Below the pieces are notes generated by a model. That model ran no database searches. It was given only the letters and a program-made list of their open reading frames with translations, and was not told where the DNA came from. 64,000 nucleotides of DNA from an uncultured Bacteroidia bacterium (GTDB lineage Bacteria > Bacteroidota > Bacteroidia > Bacteroidales > F082): positions 124,001 through 188,000 of the forward strand of contig CACYHP010000001.1 of the NCBI GenBank assembly GCA_902774295.1, given 5' to 3'. Positions 62,169-64,000 of the stretch are shown piece after piece; the stretch's first letter is position 1, and each line of letters opens with the position of its first letter. Position numbers and translations under genes: made by a program.

Positions 62169-63345
62169 TGTCAAATCCCGACCAGTCGTCGCTCTCCGAC
62201 AGCAAATCGTAGTAATGACAGATGTTCTCCTCGGTGATTTTCTCGCCATTTACTGAGACTATCCTATCTCCAACCTTAAACGTTTCACTGCCGTCGATGA
62301 GACGTGTCAAAATCTTCAGTTTGCCGTTATCGACAATGAGTTTGTAGCGGACAGCGTGAAATGGCTTAACCTCGTTGTTGACATGAGGCTTGGCATATAC
62401 TTTAGGAGGATCTGACACCATAGAAATTATCCAGTCGAACTGCGAAATGGCCTTGAGACCCATGTTGTTATGTGGAAGGTTTTTCACATAGATAATATCA
62501 GTCTCTTTGTCAGCTTCAGCGATACTGAATCTTTCATTCGGGGCATCGACAAATCGCTGCTTGGTAGTCTGACCGTTAATACCAGTTCCGTACGAGCCCT
62601 CATATACATAATCATTCGTTTTGGGGTTTTCAACCCTTTGCTCACCTTTTAAAACAAAACCGGCGCGTCCGTTTCCTGTGTCAAAGATGCATTTGTATTC
62701 CACCCCGTTGATTTGAGGATAAACCCACAGCACTCTTTGTTCATACGTGCACTTAACAGGAACAAATCCAGTGGTGTCAATGGGCTCTTTATAATTGACA
62801 AATCGTATCTCACTATTAGTGAAATCTAAAAATTCATGACCAATGTTTAGGCTTTCTAAACCTAATAAGTGATGGTCGGAAATTGTATAATTCTCACAAA
62901 GAGGCCGTTCTGGAAACAAGACAGCCTGACCAATTTCTGTGTTATAAATCTTCTCAGTCCCGACTTTCGCATACAGCGTTGTGATTTTGATACTTGATTT
63001 TTTTTCGACACCAGTCACCCGAACACGATAAAACTTCATCTCTTTGGGGCGTGTGCCCGGCGTATACATCAGCGTAATAATCGAATTGTCACCCGTATCG
63101 TAAATCAACGAATCCGGCTTGCCATTCAACTCAGCCTTGAAAACAATATGCTGCCCGTTGTTTTTGAAATGTATGGTGTCGTCAAATATAACTTCTGCCT
63201 CGACAATTTCATCAGTACGCACCTTTAATGAATGAACATACAATCCCACAGGGAAAAAATAGGCAAAAACGGCACACGACACCACTATTATTGCCAAAAT
63301 CACAACCAAAATAATGCGTAAAACCCTCTTCGTTTTCTTTTTCAT
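62155..63345 (-). CDS. Retropepsin-like aspartic protease-type protein with PDZ domain
   Basis: 396 residues. N-terminal membrane helix (VLRIILVVILAIIVVSCAVFA, with VVSC as a possible lipobox). Two D-T-G motifs, LIYDTGDNS (Asp83) and CIFDTGNG (Asp222), each followed by a beta-rich domain, as in tandem retropepsin-like domains that together form one active site. The C-terminal 60 residues are PDZ-like (GDRIVSVNGEKIT). Envelope protein facing the periplasm; substrate unknown. Minus-strand -7 box TAATTTTG (63378-63385). Confidence 0.8.
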   Translation of the reverse strand: MKKKTKRVLRIILVVILAIIVVSCAVFAYFFPVGLYVHSLKVRTDEIVEAEVIFDDTIHFKNNGQHIVFKAELNGKPDSLIYDTGDNSIITLMYTPGTRPKEMKFYRVRVTGVEKKSSIKITTLYAKVGTEKIYNTEIGQAVLFPERPLCENYTISDHHLLGLESLNIGHEFLDFTNSEIRFVNYKEPIDTTGFVPVKCTYEQRVLWVYPQINGVEYKCIFDTGNGRAGFVLKGEQRVENPKTNDYVYEGSYGTGINGQTTKQRFVDAPNERFSIAEADKETDIIYVKNLPHNNMGLKAISQFDWIISMVSDPPKVYAKPHVNNEVKPFHAVRYKLIVDNGKLKILTRLIDGSETFKVGDRIVSVNGEKITEENICHYYDLLSESDDWSGFDIKVK

Positions 63346-63416
63346 AGTATTAAAATATCAGGTTAATTATTTGACTGCAAAATTACAAAAATTATCAATA
63401 ATTGGAGTTTGTTTTA

Positions 63417-63424
63417 TATTTTTG
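63417..63424 (+). promoter_or_regulatory. -7 box of the CPBP gene
   Basis: TATTTTTG followed by GC, 86 bases before the start at 63511. No gene lies between. Confidence 0.4.
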
Positions 63425-63510
63425 CAAAAATTAACTGTAGCTTTGTCCGAGCTTTTGCGTCCAATGTGCAAAAGATTCTAAAGAAAGGAATATATAAACT
63501 TTAAAAAATA

Positions 63511-64000
63511 TGAATGAAGCATTTGTAAAATCGTTAAAACTATTGTTGCTATTGGTGGTTTTGTATATAGTTACATTTATTATTGGTGTCATCGTGGGGA
63601 GTGTATTTAATAACATTAAAATCACGAAATGGGTCTTGGTTATTGGTCTTATGCTCCTCGCAGTCTTGTTTTTCGGCAAGAGGTATGTCGATCTTTCGTT
63701 TGGCCGCATCGAGCGGCGTATGGTCTGGCCTGCAATCGGTATGTCTGTATTGATTGCTGTGGCACAATTGCTCATTACAATATCAGTGTTATCCTTGCTT
63801 GACGTTGATTATTTTTATCAAGGCGAAGAATTGGAACGTCGTCAACAGCTTATTTCAGGAATTGCCGGTGCACTTTTCGTCATTGTTTCTGGTCCTATAA
63901 TAGAAGAGATTTGTTTTCGTGGACTTCTTCTTGATGGTCTTCTTAAAACGCGATGCCATCCTTGGGCAGCCATTCTTATCTCTGCTGTTGCTTTCGGTCT
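63511..64000 (+). CDS. CPBP-family intramembrane metalloprotease, 3' truncated by window end
   Basis: 163 codons are visible from ATG 63511, which follows an A-rich stretch. Transmembrane segments at about 8-30, 35-52, 70-88 and 110-130 and the first CPBP motif IIEEICFRGLLLDGLL (Glu-Glu-x3-Arg) are present; the later His motifs would be beyond the end. Members are prenyl-protease-like (Abi/CAAX) membrane proteases, in bacteria often linked to bacteriocin immunity or protein processing. Confidence 0.88.

Overview
The window looks like chromosomal DNA of a member of the Bacteroidales, probably an uncultured gut- or rumen-type lineage. Support: -7 promoter boxes of the Bacteroidetes type (TAnnTTTG) before many genes, no obvious Shine-Dalgarno use, three proteins with near-identical type IX secretion (T9SS) C-terminal sorting tails, a thiamine TonB receptor plus PnuT-type transporter behind a TPP riboswitch, and gene orders typical of the phylum (guaB with three foldase-type genes; ftsX-DUF3098-uppP-truB). 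No rRNA, tRNA, phage, CRISPR or transposase gene is visible.

Layout. 1-7.4 kb: end of an outer-membrane protein, then a minus-strand block guaB, two-parvulin foldase, small lipoprotein, SurA-like foldase, moxR. 7.4-17.9 kb: a damaged LD-carboxypeptidase carrying a repeat inside its coding sequence, radA, an SDR oxidoreductase, a three-gene RND efflux system, and a radical SAM/SPASM enzyme with a small lipoprotein. 18-26.3 kb: DUF4421-like protein, GH89 alpha-N-acetylglucosaminidase, a GxxExxY (PD-(D/E)XK-like) gene bracketed by inverted repeats, the TPP riboswitch with TonB receptor and PnuT, and a barrel protein. 26.4-39 kb: secreted proteins (two M28 peptidases, a GLUG protein, an M64 peptidase and a large surface protein), LutB-like Fe-S protein, rpiB, and a histidine kinase/response regulator pair. 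39-50.5 kb: ftsX, DUF3098, uppP, truB; an ECF sigma/anti-sigma module with an M23-S41 fusion gene sharing its promoter architecture; an XRE/membrane-protein pair; an EIIC-like permease; queA. 50.5-64 kb: glycyl-tRNA synthetase, degenerate arginase, potassium channel, ruvC, LPG-synthase-like membrane protein, a broken glycosyltransferase, elbB-like gene, cvpA, glnS, an unrecognised 400-residue protein with an ECF-transporter S component and DUF1893, an aspartic-protease-like PDZ protein and a truncated CPBP gene.

A second layer is repetitive. Four hairpin-forming families are scattered between genes and sometimes enter them: (1) 80-121 bp elements ending in GTCATTTCGA/TCGAAATGAC; (2) elements with a TCGCC..GGC head and AAAATCT runs, in inverted pairs, one pair enclosing the GxxExxY gene and another pair empty; (3) a 28-base near-palindrome present twice, once supplying the end of truB; (4) assorted perfect palindromes at gene ends. 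The most noteworthy points are the loaded and empty inverted-repeat pairs around the GxxExxY gene, the in-frame repeat inside the LD-carboxypeptidase gene, and the duplicated sigma-type promoter in front of the M23-S41 fusion gene.
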